A DNA stretch of 64,000 bases from SAR116 cluster bacterium AG-337-N21 (GCA_003282145.1 QBZZ01000002.1:62001-126000); one strand, 5' to 3'. Counted from the stretch's first letter, positions 49,084 to 59,473 are shown. Notes: generated by a model from the letters alone, not told the origin. A program made the numbers and translations.

Positions 49084-50961
49084 TTATTTTTCAAAATAGG
49101 TGTAACCAGATATTGATTCTTTAAAAGATTTAATCAATTGCTTCCTCTCAGTTAAGGATAAGTCTCTACTTCTAACGGCATCTTCCACTATACGCTTAAA
49201 TCTATTTATAATATCTTTTGGTTCATACTCAACATATGATAATACTTCCGAAATGGTGTCACCTTCTTGTTCATGCAATAGCTGATAATTACCATTTTCT
49301 TTTAATTTTATTGTAACTACATTTGTATCACCAAACAAATTATGAAGATCACCTAAAGTTTCTTGATATGCGCCTATATAAAAAACACCTAAAAAATAAT
49401 CTTCATTATCTTTGATACTGTGAAGTGGTAAAGTATTTGAAACACCATCCTTCAGAACAAATTTATTTATAATGCCGTCGCTGTCACAAGTAATGTCATT
49501 TAAAATAACTCTTCTGTCAGGATATTTATGATGTTTTTGTATTGGTGCTATTGGATGAATTTGATCTATAGCCCAAACATCTGGAAGACTTTGGAATAAT
49601 GAAAAGTTACCGTGATAAATATCTGCCATATTATCAATTGTATCTTGAAGTTCTTCGGTTATTTCTGTTGATGAAGATAGGACCGTCTTAATTTTATTTA
49701 TAACATATAAATAGGTTTCTTCGGTCTTAGCCATATTAGGTAGATCGATTTGACCACTCCTGAAAAGGGCTCTTATCTCGTCTCTATAATAGTTTAGATC
49801 ATTCAAACATTCTTGTGCTCTTTCTAAACCCAGATATTCAGGAATTTGGATCATATTTTTGAGTAAAGGATGATCCTCTTCATTGATTGTTTGAGTTTTT
49901 TTACTATCAAAGTTAGTTGTTTCTAAAATATTAAAAATAAGCATTGAGCTAGACGCTATACAGGCTCTGCCAGATTCAGTTATTATTGTTGGATGAGCTA
50001 TTTTGGATTGGTCAAGTTCATATTTAACTGTCTCTACTATATTTGTACAATATTCATCCAAGGAATAATTTATAGAGTTAAAAGCAGATTTTTGTTCTCC
50101 AGTATAATCCACTCCTAAACCTCCACCAAGATCCAAATAGGTTAATGGCGCACCAAGTTTAATCATTTCAGAAAAAAATCTACATGCTTCTTGAGTTGCT
50201 TTCCTTATCTCAATTATATCTGGTATCTGACTTCCAAGGTGTGAATGTTGTAAAATTAAGCAATCGAGGTAATCATATATTTTTAACTTATTTATTACTT
50301 CCATAACTTGTTCAACAGATAATCCAAATGCACTTCGATCGCCACTTGACTGTGACCAATTACCGCTAACTTTATTAGTTAATTTCACCCTAATTCCAAG
50401 CAATGGACGGACGTTTAGTTCTTTTGAAATTTTAATTATAAGATCAAGTTCTCTTGGGCTTTCCAAAACCAAAATAGTCTTAAAACCAATTTTTATTGAT
50501 AAAATTGCAAGATGAATAAATTCTCTATCCTTTATCCCATTACAAATTATTGTAGAGTTGGCTGATAGATCATGCGCTAAGGCTATTAATAATTCTGGTT
50601 TGGAACCAACTTCTAAACCAAAATCAAATTCTTTACCGAACTCAACTATTCTATCAATCACTTGAGCTTGTTGATTCACTTTTACAGGAAAAACACCTTT
50701 ATATTCACCCTTGTATCTTATTTCTCTAATTGCTCTAAAAAAAGAATTGTTAATTTGTTTTATTCTAAATGCTAAGTAATCTGTAACTCTCAATAAAACT
50801 GGGCAACTTATTCCTCTTTCATTTAGACTTTTGATAATTTTGATCAAGTCTGCTGGGGAATTATCTGGATGAAATGGATTTTTTAGCCCAATATTTCCAT
50901 TCTCAAGTATTTCAAGAATGTCATTGCCCCATTTTTTTATTCCATAAACATCGTCATTCAT
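49084..50961 (-). CDS. speA: biosynthetic arginine decarboxylase
   Basis: YGIKKWGNDI, VFPVKVNQQAQVIDRIVEFGKEFDFGLEVGSKPELLIAL, LTYLDLGGGLGVDYTG. Confidence 0.96.
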   Translation of the reverse strand: MNDDVYGIKKWGNDILEILENGNIGLKNPFHPDNSPADLIKIIKSLNERGISCPVLLRVTDYLAFRIKQINNSFFRAIREIRYKGEYKGVFPVKVNQQAQVIDRIVEFGKEFDFGLEVGSKPELLIALAHDLSANSTIICNGIKDREFIHLAILSIKIGFKTILVLESPRELDLIIKISKELNVRPLLGIRVKLTNKVSGNWSQSSGDRSAFGLSVEQVMEVINKLKIYDYLDCLILQHSHLGSQIPDIIEIRKATQEACRFFSEMIKLGAPLTYLDLGGGLGVDYTGEQKSAFNSINYSLDEYCTNIVETVKYELDQSKIAHPTIITESGRACIASSSMLIFNILETTNFDSKKTQTINEEDHPLLKNMIQIPEYLGLERAQECLNDLNYYRDEIRALFRSGQIDLPNMAKTEETYLYVINKIKTVLSSSTEITEELQDTIDNMADIYHGNFSLFQSLPDVWAIDQIHPIAPIQKHHKYPDRRVILNDITCDSDGIINKFVLKDGVSNTLPLHSIKDNEDYFLGVFYIGAYQETLGDLHNLFGDTNVVTIKLKENGNYQLLHEQEGDTISEVLSYVEYEPKDIINRFKRIVEDAVRSRDLSLTERKQLIKSFKESISGYTYFEK

Positions 50962-51078
50962 ACTAAATTAACCTAAATTATTTTAATAGTCTGATTATAT
51001 TGCCATATAGAATTGGTCAAGTTATGGTTTAAGTAGAATATGACATCCATAATATAAAAATTCAAAAAAGAGGGTTAT

Positions 51079-51708
51079 ATGTTTTTTTCTAAATATAAAA
51101 ATGAGGTAATAGATAAGAATAACGCGCTTATAGGGAGAGATAACCCACTCATTGATAAATTATCCCATGAGATAAATGGACGTGACCTTATGCATGTTCC
51201 AAAAGGGTTCTGTGAAATTGTTCTTGGCATGGGTTGTTTTTGGGGGGCTGAAAAAATTTTTTGGGATCTTCAAGGAGTATATCACACATCAGTAGGTTAT
51301 GCCGGTGGTCATACTAAAAATCCAACCTATGAAGAGGTATGCAGTGGTTTAACTGGTCATACCGAGGTAGTAAGAGTAGTATATGATCCAAGTAAAATAA
51401 GCATAAAAAAAGTTTTAATCTATTTTTGGGAAGGACATGACCCAACTCAAGGAATGAGACAAGGTAATGATATAGGTACACAGTATAGATCTGCAATTTT
51501 TATCAAAAATAAAGAGGATTTAGTTGAAGTTAAAAATACAATGGCAGAATTTCAAGATCTACTGAATATAGAAGGTTTAAAAAATATTACTACAGAAATA
51601 AAGAGTGATATGGAATATTATTTTGCTGAAATTTATCATCAACAATACTTACATAAGAATCCAAATGGGTATTGTGGCTTGGGTGGTTGTGGAATAAAAT
51701 TTAAATAA
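51079..51708 (+). CDS. msrA: peptide-methionine (S)-S-oxide reductase
   Basis: VLGMGCFWGAEKIFWDLQGVYHTSVGYAGGHTKNPTYEEVCSGLTGHTEVVRVVYDP, HQQYLHKNPNGYCGLGG. Confidence 0.97.
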   Translation: MFFSKYKNEVIDKNNALIGRDNPLIDKLSHEINGRDLMHVPKGFCEIVLGMGCFWGAEKIFWDLQGVYHTSVGYAGGHTKNPTYEEVCSGLTGHTEVVRVVYDPSKISIKKVLIYFWEGHDPTQGMRQGNDIGTQYRSAIFIKNKEDLVEVKNTMAEFQDLLNIEGLKNITTEIKSDMEYYFAEIYHQQYLHKNPNGYCGLGGCGIKFK

Positions 51709-51790
51709 ACCACCTTGTTTTCTATAATACGCCTTGACCTAACATGTTTCGTAATATACTTAGGGATAATAATTATTGATGGTGAAAATT

Positions 51791-51916
51791 ATGAAGGTTG
51801 TAAGTTCTTTAAAAACATTAAAAGTGCGAGATAGAAACTGTCAAATTGTTAAACGTAGGGGTCGTTTGTACGTAATAAATAAAAGAAATCCTAGATTTAA
51901 AGCTCGTCAAGGTTAA
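51791..51916 (+). CDS. rpmJ: 50S ribosomal protein L36 (not in the ORF track)
   Basis: My translation: [41 protein letters not shown] (41 aa). Confidence 0.97.
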   Translation: MKVVSSLKTLKVRDRNCQIVKRRGRLYVINKRNPRFKARQG

Positions 51917-52001
51917 TCAATACTTATTATTACATTTTTTTTAATTACTTTAAACTTTTATAACTCTTCTACAATTCAATTCTTTAATAAAGGATTAAAT
52001 C

Positions 52002-53168
52002 ATGAAGATAACAAAAGTTATAGAAGAAACTAAATCAATTAGTTCTAACATAAAGAATGCATATATTGATTTTTCTAAAATGACAATAAGTCTAGTAGCT
52101 GTTTGTTCTGATATTAAAAGAAATGGTAAACCTTTAATTGGATATGGTTTTAACTCTAACGGAAGATATGGTCAAGGGCATCTCATCAGAGAAAGGTTTG
52201 TTCCACGCTTACTAGAAGCTAATACTAAAGAAATATTAAATGAGGAAGAAACTAATTTCGATCCTATAAAAATATGGGATATTATGATGAAAAATGAAAA
52301 ACCTGGTGGTCATGGAGAGCGTTCAGTTGCTGTTGGAACAATAGATATGGCAATTTGGGACCTTGTTTCTAAAATTGAAAAAAAACCATTATTTCAGATG
52401 CTTGCTGAAAGGTATGGAAATGGAACAGTTAATAGAAAAGTATTTGTTTATGCCGCTGGTGGATATTACTGGCCTGATCAAGGTATACAAGGTTTAACTG
52501 ATGAGATAAAAAAATATCTAGATCTTGGTTACTCAGTCGTTAAAAAGAAAATCGGGGGTGCATCTTTGTCTGAGGATTGTGCAAGGATAGAAGCAGTCTT
52601 AAAAATTTTAGGCCCCAATGACAAACTTGCAGTTGATGCTAATGGAAAATTTGATCTTCAAACAGCAATTAAGTATGGAAAAGTACTTTCAAATTATGAC
52701 TTGTTTTGGTACGAGGAACCTGGAGACCCATTAGATTTTGAGCTTCATAAACAGTTAGGAAATTCTTATTCAGGCTCATTAGCCACGGGTGAAAATTTAT
52801 TTTCTGTTTATGATGCTAGAAACCTAATCCGGTATGCTGGAATGAGAAAAGAAAAAGACTGGCTGCAATTTGACTGTGCACTAAGTTATGGATTAGTTGA
52901 GTACTTAAAAATAATTAAAATGCTTAAAGAATATAAATGGGATATTTCAAGATGTATTCCACATGGTGGTCATCAAATGTCCTTAGCAATAGCTGCTGGT
53001 TTAGGCTTAGGAGGTAATGAAAGTTACCCTGATCTTTTCCAACCTTATGGTGGTTTTCCTGATGGAGTAAAAGTTGAAAATAGTATTGTTACTTTACCAG
53101 AAATTGAGGGTATTGGATTTGAAGGTAAATCTGACCTTTATTCAATAATGAAAAATATGACTAAATAA
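52002..53168 (+). CDS. enolase superfamily dehydratase, likely D(-)-tartrate dehydratase
   Basis: VVKKKIGGASLSEDCARIEAV, LAVDANGKF, FWYEEPGDPLDFELH, CIPHGGHQMSLAIAAGLGLGGNESYPDLFQPYGGFPDGVKVEN. Confidence 0.82.
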   Translation: MKITKVIEETKSISSNIKNAYIDFSKMTISLVAVCSDIKRNGKPLIGYGFNSNGRYGQGHLIRERFVPRLLEANTKEILNEEETNFDPIKIWDIMMKNEKPGGHGERSVAVGTIDMAIWDLVSKIEKKPLFQMLAERYGNGTVNRKVFVYAAGGYYWPDQGIQGLTDEIKKYLDLGYSVVKKKIGGASLSEDCARIEAVLKILGPNDKLAVDANGKFDLQTAIKYGKVLSNYDLFWYEEPGDPLDFELHKQLGNSYSGSLATGENLFSVYDARNLIRYAGMRKEKDWLQFDCALSYGLVEYLKIIKMLKEYKWDISRCIPHGGHQMSLAIAAGLGLGGNESYPDLFQPYGGFPDGVKVENSIVTLPEIEGIGFEGKSDLYSIMKNMTK

Positions 53169-53179
53169 AATTATATTTT

Positions 53180-54790
53180 TTAAATACTAAAAAAATCATT
53201 TCCTTTATTATCTATGACTACAAATGCAGGAAATTTCTCAACTTCAATCTTCCATACGGCTTCCATACCTAATTCGGGATATTCTAATACTTCTATCTTC
53301 TTTATGCAATCAAGAGCAACTTTGGCTGCAGTTCCTCCAATAGTACCAAGATAAAACCCACCATATTTATGACAAGCATTTCTTACCTGTGAGGATCTAT
53401 TCCCTTTTGCTAGCATAACCATTGAACCACCATTTTTTTGAAATTCATCAACATATCCATCCATTCGTCCAGCAGTAGTCGGTCCAAAAGAGCCAGAAGC
53501 CATTCCCTTAGGTGTTTTAGCTGGTCCCGCATAATATACAGGGTGATCTTTAATATAATCAGGTAAAGATCCATCATTTTTAAGTCTGTCAAGTAGCTTT
53601 GCGTGAGCTATGTCTCTCGCAACTATAAGTGGGCCAGTAAGACTTACTCTTTTTTTCACTTCACACTCATCTAGTTGTTTCAAAATATTTTTCATAGGCT
53701 GTTTTAAATCAATATTTGTAACTTCTTCAGAAACATCACTAATGTCAGTATCAGGCATGAATTGACTAGGGTCAGTCTCTAACTTTTCTAAGAAAATTCC
53801 ATGCTTGTTAATTTTACCTAATATTTGTCTATCAGCTGAACAAGAAACTCCAATACCTATTGGAAGAGATGCTCCGTGTCTTGGGAGTCTAATAACCCTC
53901 ACATCATGACAAAAATATTTACCTCCAAACTGTGCACCTATACCCATTTCACGTGTTAGATTTAATATTATTTTTTCCCATTTATGATCTCTATATGCAT
54001 GACCAGATTTAAAATCACCTTGATTTGGTAAATTATCTAAATACCTCATAGAACCAAGTTTAACTGTTTTTAAATTTAGTTCGGCCGATGTCCCTCCAAT
54101 AACAATAGATAAATGATAGGGTGGGCAAGCAGCAGTGCCTAGAGAAATTATTTTTTCATATAGAAATTTTTTTAAATTTTCATAATTTAAGGTTGCAGGT
54201 GTTGCTTGAAATAAAAAACTTTTATTAGCAGATCCACCACCTTTTTGAACAAATGCAAATTTATATTCTTGTCCTTCTGAAGCAAATAAACTAATTTCGG
54301 CAGGTAAGTTGTTAGCTGTATTTTTTTCTTCAAACATTGACAAAGGTGCTAATTGAGAAAAGCGTAAATTATTTTCTTGATAAGTATTATAAACACCTAA
54401 TGATAAATATTTTCCATCATCTGTATTCGTAAAAACTTTTTCACCTTTATAGCCTAAAATAATAGCTGTACCAGTATCTTGACACATAGGTAGCACGCCT
54501 GACGAAGATATGTTTGCATTCTTTAACATCGTTAGGGCAACAAATTGATCATTTTCAGACGCATCTTTATCTTCAAGTATATCTCTAAGTTGCTGCAAAT
54601 GTGATTTTCTTAATAAGTGAGACACGTCTTTAAAAGCTCTTTGGGAAAGTAAAGTTAGAGCTTCAGGGTCTACTGTTAAAATTTCAATATCATTTATTAG
54701 AGAGGTTTTAACATAAGAATCTGATATCTTTATATATTGAGTAGGGTCTTTTAAAATTGGAAACATTGGTGAATAATTAAATTCGCTCAA
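53180..54790 (-). CDS. class I fumarate hydratase
   Basis: [93 protein letters not shown]. Confidence 0.95.
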   Translation of the reverse strand: MSEFNYSPMFPILKDPTQYIKISDSYVKTSLINDIEILTVDPEALTLLSQRAFKDVSHLLRKSHLQQLRDILEDKDASENDQFVALTMLKNANISSSGVLPMCQDTGTAIILGYKGEKVFTNTDDGKYLSLGVYNTYQENNLRFSQLAPLSMFEEKNTANNLPAEISLFASEGQEYKFAFVQKGGGSANKSFLFQATPATLNYENLKKFLYEKIISLGTAACPPYHLSIVIGGTSAELNLKTVKLGSMRYLDNLPNQGDFKSGHAYRDHKWEKIILNLTREMGIGAQFGGKYFCHDVRVIRLPRHGASLPIGIGVSCSADRQILGKINKHGIFLEKLETDPSQFMPDTDISDVSEEVTNIDLKQPMKNILKQLDECEVKKRVSLTGPLIVARDIAHAKLLDRLKNDGSLPDYIKDHPVYYAGPAKTPKGMASGSFGPTTAGRMDGYVDEFQKNGGSMVMLAKGNRSSQVRNACHKYGGFYLGTIGGTAAKVALDCIKKIEVLEYPELGMEAVWKIEVEKFPAFVVIDNKGNDFFSI

Positions 54791-54818
54791 AAAAATCTCC
54801 TATTTCAGATAATAACAT

Positions 54819-55334
54819 TTATTTTTTATCTCTGAACTCATTAAGAGAAATAATTTCTCCAGATTCAGTTTCGTTTGTCTGTTTTGTTTGGTCTTTTTTA
54901 TTTTTTAATACAGTATTTTTATCTTTTTTTTCCTCATTAGGGATTATTTTTTTTTCTTCAACTTTAAATTGTAGACCAAATCCTACTGAAGGATCCGTAA
55001 AAGACGTTATTGCTTTATAAGGAACATAAATATTTTTCTTTTGCCCATTAAAAGATAAAGTCACCTCAAAATGTTCGTCAGTTGCTTTTAAATCCCAAAA
55101 CTGATGTTGAATAATTATCTTAATTTCAGAACTGTCAGAACTTTTTAATTCATCTGGGACAATAACTTCATTATCATTTCCATTAAAAGAAATAAAAAAA
55201 TGACTGTTTCCTACAAGACCAGAATCAGCTGTAATTTTTAATACTTTCTTAACTACGTTTTTAAGGCTTTCTTCTACTAAATCGTCATAATCAAAACCCT
55301 TAATGTTTAGTGTACCATCATCATTATTATTCAC
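54819..55334 (-). CDS. sspB: ClpXP protease specificity-enhancing factor, SspB family
   Basis: FDYDDLVEESLKNVVKKVLKITADSGLVGNSHFFISFNGNDNEVIVPDEL...EVTLSFNGQKKNIYVPYKAITSFTDPSVGFGLQF. Confidence 0.92.
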   Translation of the reverse strand: MNNNDDGTLNIKGFDYDDLVEESLKNVVKKVLKITADSGLVGNSHFFISFNGNDNEVIVPDELKSSDSSEIKIIIQHQFWDLKATDEHFEVTLSFNGQKKNIYVPYKAITSFTDPSVGFGLQFKVEEKKIIPNEEKKDKNTVLKNKKDQTKQTNETESGEIISLNEFRDKK

Positions 55335-55422
55335 TGATATATATATCCCAAAACTTTTTTTATGTATTCTACATTTTTAAAGGTAACTTTTTCAAGATAA
55401 ATTTGGAAATTAATCAGATAAA

Positions 55423-55446
55423 ATGGCGAGAAGTAAACTTCTCGCC
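55423..55446 (-). terminator. hairpin at 3' end of ssrA (terminator or processing structure)
   Basis: GGCGAGAAG-TTTA-CTTCTCGCC then ATTTTATCTGATT on the minus strand. Confidence 0.6.
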
Positions 55447-55708
55447 ACCCAAGTTTTTCTGTTGCCAGGTAAACTGAAACCCCGCCAATTCTAGCTATAG
55501 AATTGGACTAAGTTTCGGTTGCTTTGGCTGCTTACGCTGCTGCAGCTACCGGAGCATAGTTGTCATTTGCAACTATTAAAGTAGTCCGATAACGGTGGTA
55601 CAATACCGAGTGAAAGTTTGATTTTTACTACATGCGTCGATCCTATTTCGCCCCCATATATATTTGGTGGAGGCGCCGGGTACCGCCCCCGGGTCCGCTA
55701 AGCTTATT
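55423..55708 (-). ncRNA. ssrA: permuted two-piece tmRNA
   Basis: Minus strand: T-arm CCGGG-GGCGGTA-CCCGG, acceptor CGCCTCC-ACCA, 9-nt spacer AATATATAT, 5' acceptor GGGGGCG pairing with CGCCTCC, tag ORF GCAAATGACAACTATGCTCCGGTAGCTGCAGCAGCGTAA (55570-55532). Ends approximate. Confidence 0.95.
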
Positions 55709-55825
55709 CTAAAAAATGTTTATCACTATAGTCATTAAAATGACTTTTTTAGTATACATTATTTATTTTTTTTATTAAAGACCACATTAAGGAAGTTTTA
55801 TAATATTATAGGTTGAGATATTTGA

Positions 55826-56620
55826 ATGAAGCAATATTTAGATTTGTTAGACTACGTATTAAAACACGGAAATTTAAAAGAAGATAGAACTGGAACAGGT
55901 ACCAAATCTGTTTTTGGTTGGCAAATGCGTTTTGATTTGAACAAAGGATTTCCTTTGCTGACTACAAAAAAACTGCATTTAAGGTCAATTATACATGAAC
56001 TTTTATGGTTTATAAGAGGTGACACAAATATATCTTATTTAAAAGACAACAATGTGTCGATATGGGATGAGTGGGCTGACGAAAATGGGGATCTTGGACC
56101 TGTATATGGTAAACAATGGAGAAGATGGAGTACACCTGATGGAAGGAAGCTTGACCAATTATATGATGTGATTAGTGAGATTAAGAATAATCCAAATTCA
56201 AGAAGAATGATTGTGTCGGCTTGGAATCCATCAGATGTAGGGTCTATGGCATTGCCACCTTGCCATTGTCTTTTTCAATTTTATGTAGCTGACAATAAAT
56301 TATCTTGTCAGTTATATCAGAGGAGTGCAGATATTTTTCTTGGTGTTCCATTTAATATAGCATCCTACGCAATTTTAACTCATATGATAGCAAATGTATG
56401 TGACATATCAGTTGGTGATTTTGTGCATACTTTGGGGGATGCTCATTTATATAAAAATCATTTTGAACAAGCTAAAAAACAGTTGTCAAGATCAATAAAA
56501 AATAAACCACAAATAAGGCTTTTGAAAAAACATACTAATATAAATGATTTTGTTTTTGAAGATATTGAAATTATTAATTATAATCCTCATCCTCATATTT
56601 CTGCTCCGGTAGCTGTATAA
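55826..56620 (+). CDS. thyA: thymidylate synthase
   Basis: [63 protein letters not shown]. Confidence 0.98.
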   Translation: MKQYLDLLDYVLKHGNLKEDRTGTGTKSVFGWQMRFDLNKGFPLLTTKKLHLRSIIHELLWFIRGDTNISYLKDNNVSIWDEWADENGDLGPVYGKQWRRWSTPDGRKLDQLYDVISEIKNNPNSRRMIVSAWNPSDVGSMALPPCHCLFQFYVADNKLSCQLYQRSADIFLGVPFNIASYAILTHMIANVCDISVGDFVHTLGDAHLYKNHFEQAKKQLSRSIKNKPQIRLLKKHTNINDFVFEDIEIINYNPHPHISAPVAV

Positions 56621-57175
56621 ATGATAAGAAAAAAAGATTTAAAAAATCCTATTGTTTGTATTGTTGCTATGAATCAAAATAGAGTTATTGGAGATGGTAA
56701 TGATTTACTCTGGCATTTGCCTGGTGATTTAAAAAGATTAAAAATAATCACAATGGGTACACCTTTGATAATGGGAAGAAAAACTTGGGACTCAATTGGA
56801 AGGCCTTTACCTGGAAGAGCAAGCATAGTTATGACTAAATCTGTTTCTTGGAAGGCGGAAGGAGCAATTGTAGCAAATTCTTTCGAGAATGCTATCACAG
56901 AGGCCAATATCTGGATCGAAGCTAATAAAAAAATGGGAAATAAAGCCATACAAAATAAAATATTTTTATTTGGTGGAGCCCAAATATATGAGATTGGATT
57001 AGAGTATTGTAATACCATTGAAATGACAAAGGTAAACTTTTGTGCAGTATCAGGATCGAAGTTTCCAAGATTAAAAGAAAATGATTGGAAAAAAACAAAA
57101 CTTGAAGATTTTGAAGCAACTAGTAATTCACCAGAGTTTAGTTATTGGCATTATAGTAGGATTATTCAAAGATAA
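56621..57175 (+). CDS. folA: dihydrofolate reductase
   Basis: CIVAMNQNRVIGDGNDLLWHLPGDLKRLK, TPLIMGRKTWDSIGRPLPGR. Confidence 0.97.
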   Translation: MIRKKDLKNPIVCIVAMNQNRVIGDGNDLLWHLPGDLKRLKIITMGTPLIMGRKTWDSIGRPLPGRASIVMTKSVSWKAEGAIVANSFENAITEANIWIEANKKMGNKAIQNKIFLFGGAQIYEIGLEYCNTIEMTKVNFCAVSGSKFPRLKENDWKKTKLEDFEATSNSPEFSYWHYSRIIQR

Positions 57176-58246
57176 TTATTGAATAATTCTTGGACTAAGT
57201 TTTTCACTTAGTTCTATTGTTTTTATTATTTGAGATCCAATCTCCATATATTTTTGTGAAATAAAGCTGTTTGGTTCTTTATGTACAACTGGATTTCCAT
57301 CATCAGATGATGTTCTTAAGCTTATATCAAGAGGAATTTCATTTAAAAAAGGCACACCTAATTTTTGAGCTTCAGCTTTTGCTCCACCATTTCCAAAAAT
57401 TTCATGTTTAGTATCGCACTTAGTACATTGGAAATAGCTCATATTTTCAATTATACCTAAAATGGGAACATTCACTTTTTTAAACATGTTTAGTCCTTTT
57501 CGAGCATCAATTAATGACAAATCTTGGGGAGTAGAAACAATAATTGCACCGGCTAATTTTACTCTTTGAGAAAGTGTTAATTGAGCATCTCCAGTACCTG
57601 GAGGCATATCTATTATTAAAATATCAAGATTTTGCCAATCTACATCTCTCAGCAGTTGTTCGACAGCTCTCATTACCATAGGGCCTCGCCAAATTGTTGC
57701 AGCGTCCTCAGGTACTAAGTAGCCAATGGACATTGCTTGTAAACCAAATGCATTATGTGGAACTATTTTTTTTCCGTTACTTTTTGGCTTGTTGGATATA
57801 CCTGTTAACTTTGGAAGGCTTGGTCCATAAATATCAGCATCTAGAATACCGACATTATATTCTAATTTTAATAGTGATAGAGCGACATTAATTGCAGTAG
57901 TTGATTTTCCTACACCGCCTTTACCACTTGCGACTGCAATAATATATTTTGCAGGTCTTAAAGGGGCATTTTGTGAATTTTTATTCTCCTTTTTTATATT
58001 ATGAGCAGTCAATATAATTTCTACTTTATCAACTTGTTTGATCGACAATAATTTTTCTTGAATAAAGTTTTTGATTTGCTGTGCTTCTTTTAATTGTTCA
58101 GGTAGAAGTTCAAGGGTAAAATGAACTTTATTGTTCTCAAAATTTAATCCATTAACACACTTGCTATCAAATATATTATTAGATTGATCTTGAAGAACAA
58201 TAGACCTTAGTGTTGTGACAATTTTATCTAATTTTTTATTACCCAT
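57176..58246 (-). CDS. Mrp/NBP35 family iron-sulfur carrier ATPase
   Basis: IIAVASGKGGVGKSTTAINVAL, LDADIYGPSLPKL, IDMPPGTGDAQLTLSQ, IENMSYFQCTKC. Confidence 0.96.
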   Translation of the reverse strand: MGNKKLDKIVTTLRSIVLQDQSNNIFDSKCVNGLNFENNKVHFTLELLPEQLKEAQQIKNFIQEKLLSIKQVDKVEIILTAHNIKKENKNSQNAPLRPAKYIIAVASGKGGVGKSTTAINVALSLLKLEYNVGILDADIYGPSLPKLTGISNKPKSNGKKIVPHNAFGLQAMSIGYLVPEDAATIWRGPMVMRAVEQLLRDVDWQNLDILIIDMPPGTGDAQLTLSQRVKLAGAIIVSTPQDLSLIDARKGLNMFKKVNVPILGIIENMSYFQCTKCDTKHEIFGNGGAKAEAQKLGVPFLNEIPLDISLRTSSDDGNPVVHKEPNSFISQKYMEIGSQIIKTIELSEKLSPRIIQ

Positions 58247-58375
58247 TTTATGTGTCCAGAAATAATTTTTTATAAAGGTTGTAATTTTATACTACAGTGC
58301 AAATATCTACTCTACAAAACAATGACAAGTTACGTTAATCTTGTTAAATAGCTTTAATGCTTCTGGAGTTTAATT

Positions 58376-59473
58376 ATGATAATCAATAATATCAACGATA
58401 ATAGTTCTGGCCCTTGGGGTAATGGTGGAAATCAAAATCCTTGGGGTAAAAAACCTAATTCTAATGGAACTCCTCCTGATGTTGACCAAATGCTTAAAGA
58501 AAGTAAAGATAAGTTAAAAAAAATGATGCCTACAGGCTTTGGAGGCGGTAAAGGGATTACTATATTGCTATTTATCCTTTTGGGGATTTGGCTAATGACA
58601 GGCATCTATAGAGTTAATCCACAACAACAAGGTGTAGTCATGAGATTTGGTGAATGGGTAAGAACAACCCCTCCAGGCTTACATTATCATTTACCAACTC
58701 CAATCGAAAAAGTTATGACTCCAGACGTTACTAGGGACAATAGAATAGAAGTAGGTTATAGATCATTTGGTGGAGCCGCCACTAGTAGAAGAGATGTTCC
58801 AGATGAATCTAAGATGATCACAGGTGATGAAAATAATATTGACATTGACTTTATTGTATTTTGGAAAATTGCTGATGCTGGAGCTTACTTATTTAATATA
58901 CAAGACCCTCCTGAAACAGTAAAGGTAGCTGCGCAGTCCGTAATGAGAGATATTATAGGTCAAACTAAAATACAAACTGCTTTAACGGGTGGTAGGCAAG
59001 ATATTCAATTAAAAGCTAAAAACATGCTACAAGAACTATTAAATGAATATGAGGCTGGAGTTGAAATTAGAGATGTACAACTTTTATCAGTTGATCCACC
59101 AGCTGAAGTTATCGATGCATTCAATGATGTGCAAAGAGCTAGGCAAGATAGAGATACTTTAATTAACGAAGCTGAAGCTTTTAGGAATGACATCGTGCCA
59201 AGGGCTCGAGGTGAAGCTGCACAGTTAATTTCTGAAGCTGAAGCTTATGCAAGTGAGGTCGTTAACAGAGCTAAAGGTGATGCGGATAGGTTCAACTCTA
59301 TATATAAAAGTTACAAATTAAATCCTGAAGTGACTGAATCTAGAATATACCTAGAAACTATGGAGAAAGTATTTTCAAGAGTTAAAAAAATTATAATGGA
59401 CAAATCTGCAAGTTCCTCAGGGGTTGTTCCTTACCTTCCATTAGATCAACTAAAACAAAAAGGTGATAAATAA
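58376..59473 (+). CDS. hflK: FtsH protease modulator HflK
   Basis: SGPWGNGGNQNPWGKKPN, IYRVNPQQQGVVMRFGEWVRTTPPGLHYHLPTPIEKV. Confidence 0.96.
   Translation: MIINNINDNSSGPWGNGGNQNPWGKKPNSNGTPPDVDQMLKESKDKLKKMMPTGFGGGKGITILLFILLGIWLMTGIYRVNPQQQGVVMRFGEWVRTTPPGLHYHLPTPIEKVMTPDVTRDNRIEVGYRSFGGAATSRRDVPDESKMITGDENNIDIDFIVFWKIADAGAYLFNIQDPPETVKVAAQSVMRDIIGQTKIQTALTGGRQDIQLKAKNMLQELLNEYEAGVEIRDVQLLSVDPPAEVIDAFNDVQRARQDRDTLINEAEAFRNDIVPRARGEAAQLISEAEAYASEVVNRAKGDADRFNSIYKSYKLNPEVTESRIYLETMEKVFSRVKKIIMDKSASSSGVVPYLPLDQLKQKGDK

Noticed and set aside
55738-55755. AGTCATTAAAATGACTTTTTT hairpin-like sequence (about 55731-55751) as a terminator
   Set aside because: Short stem with tiny loop in the ssrA/thyA divergent promoter region; no upstream plus-strand gene to terminate.
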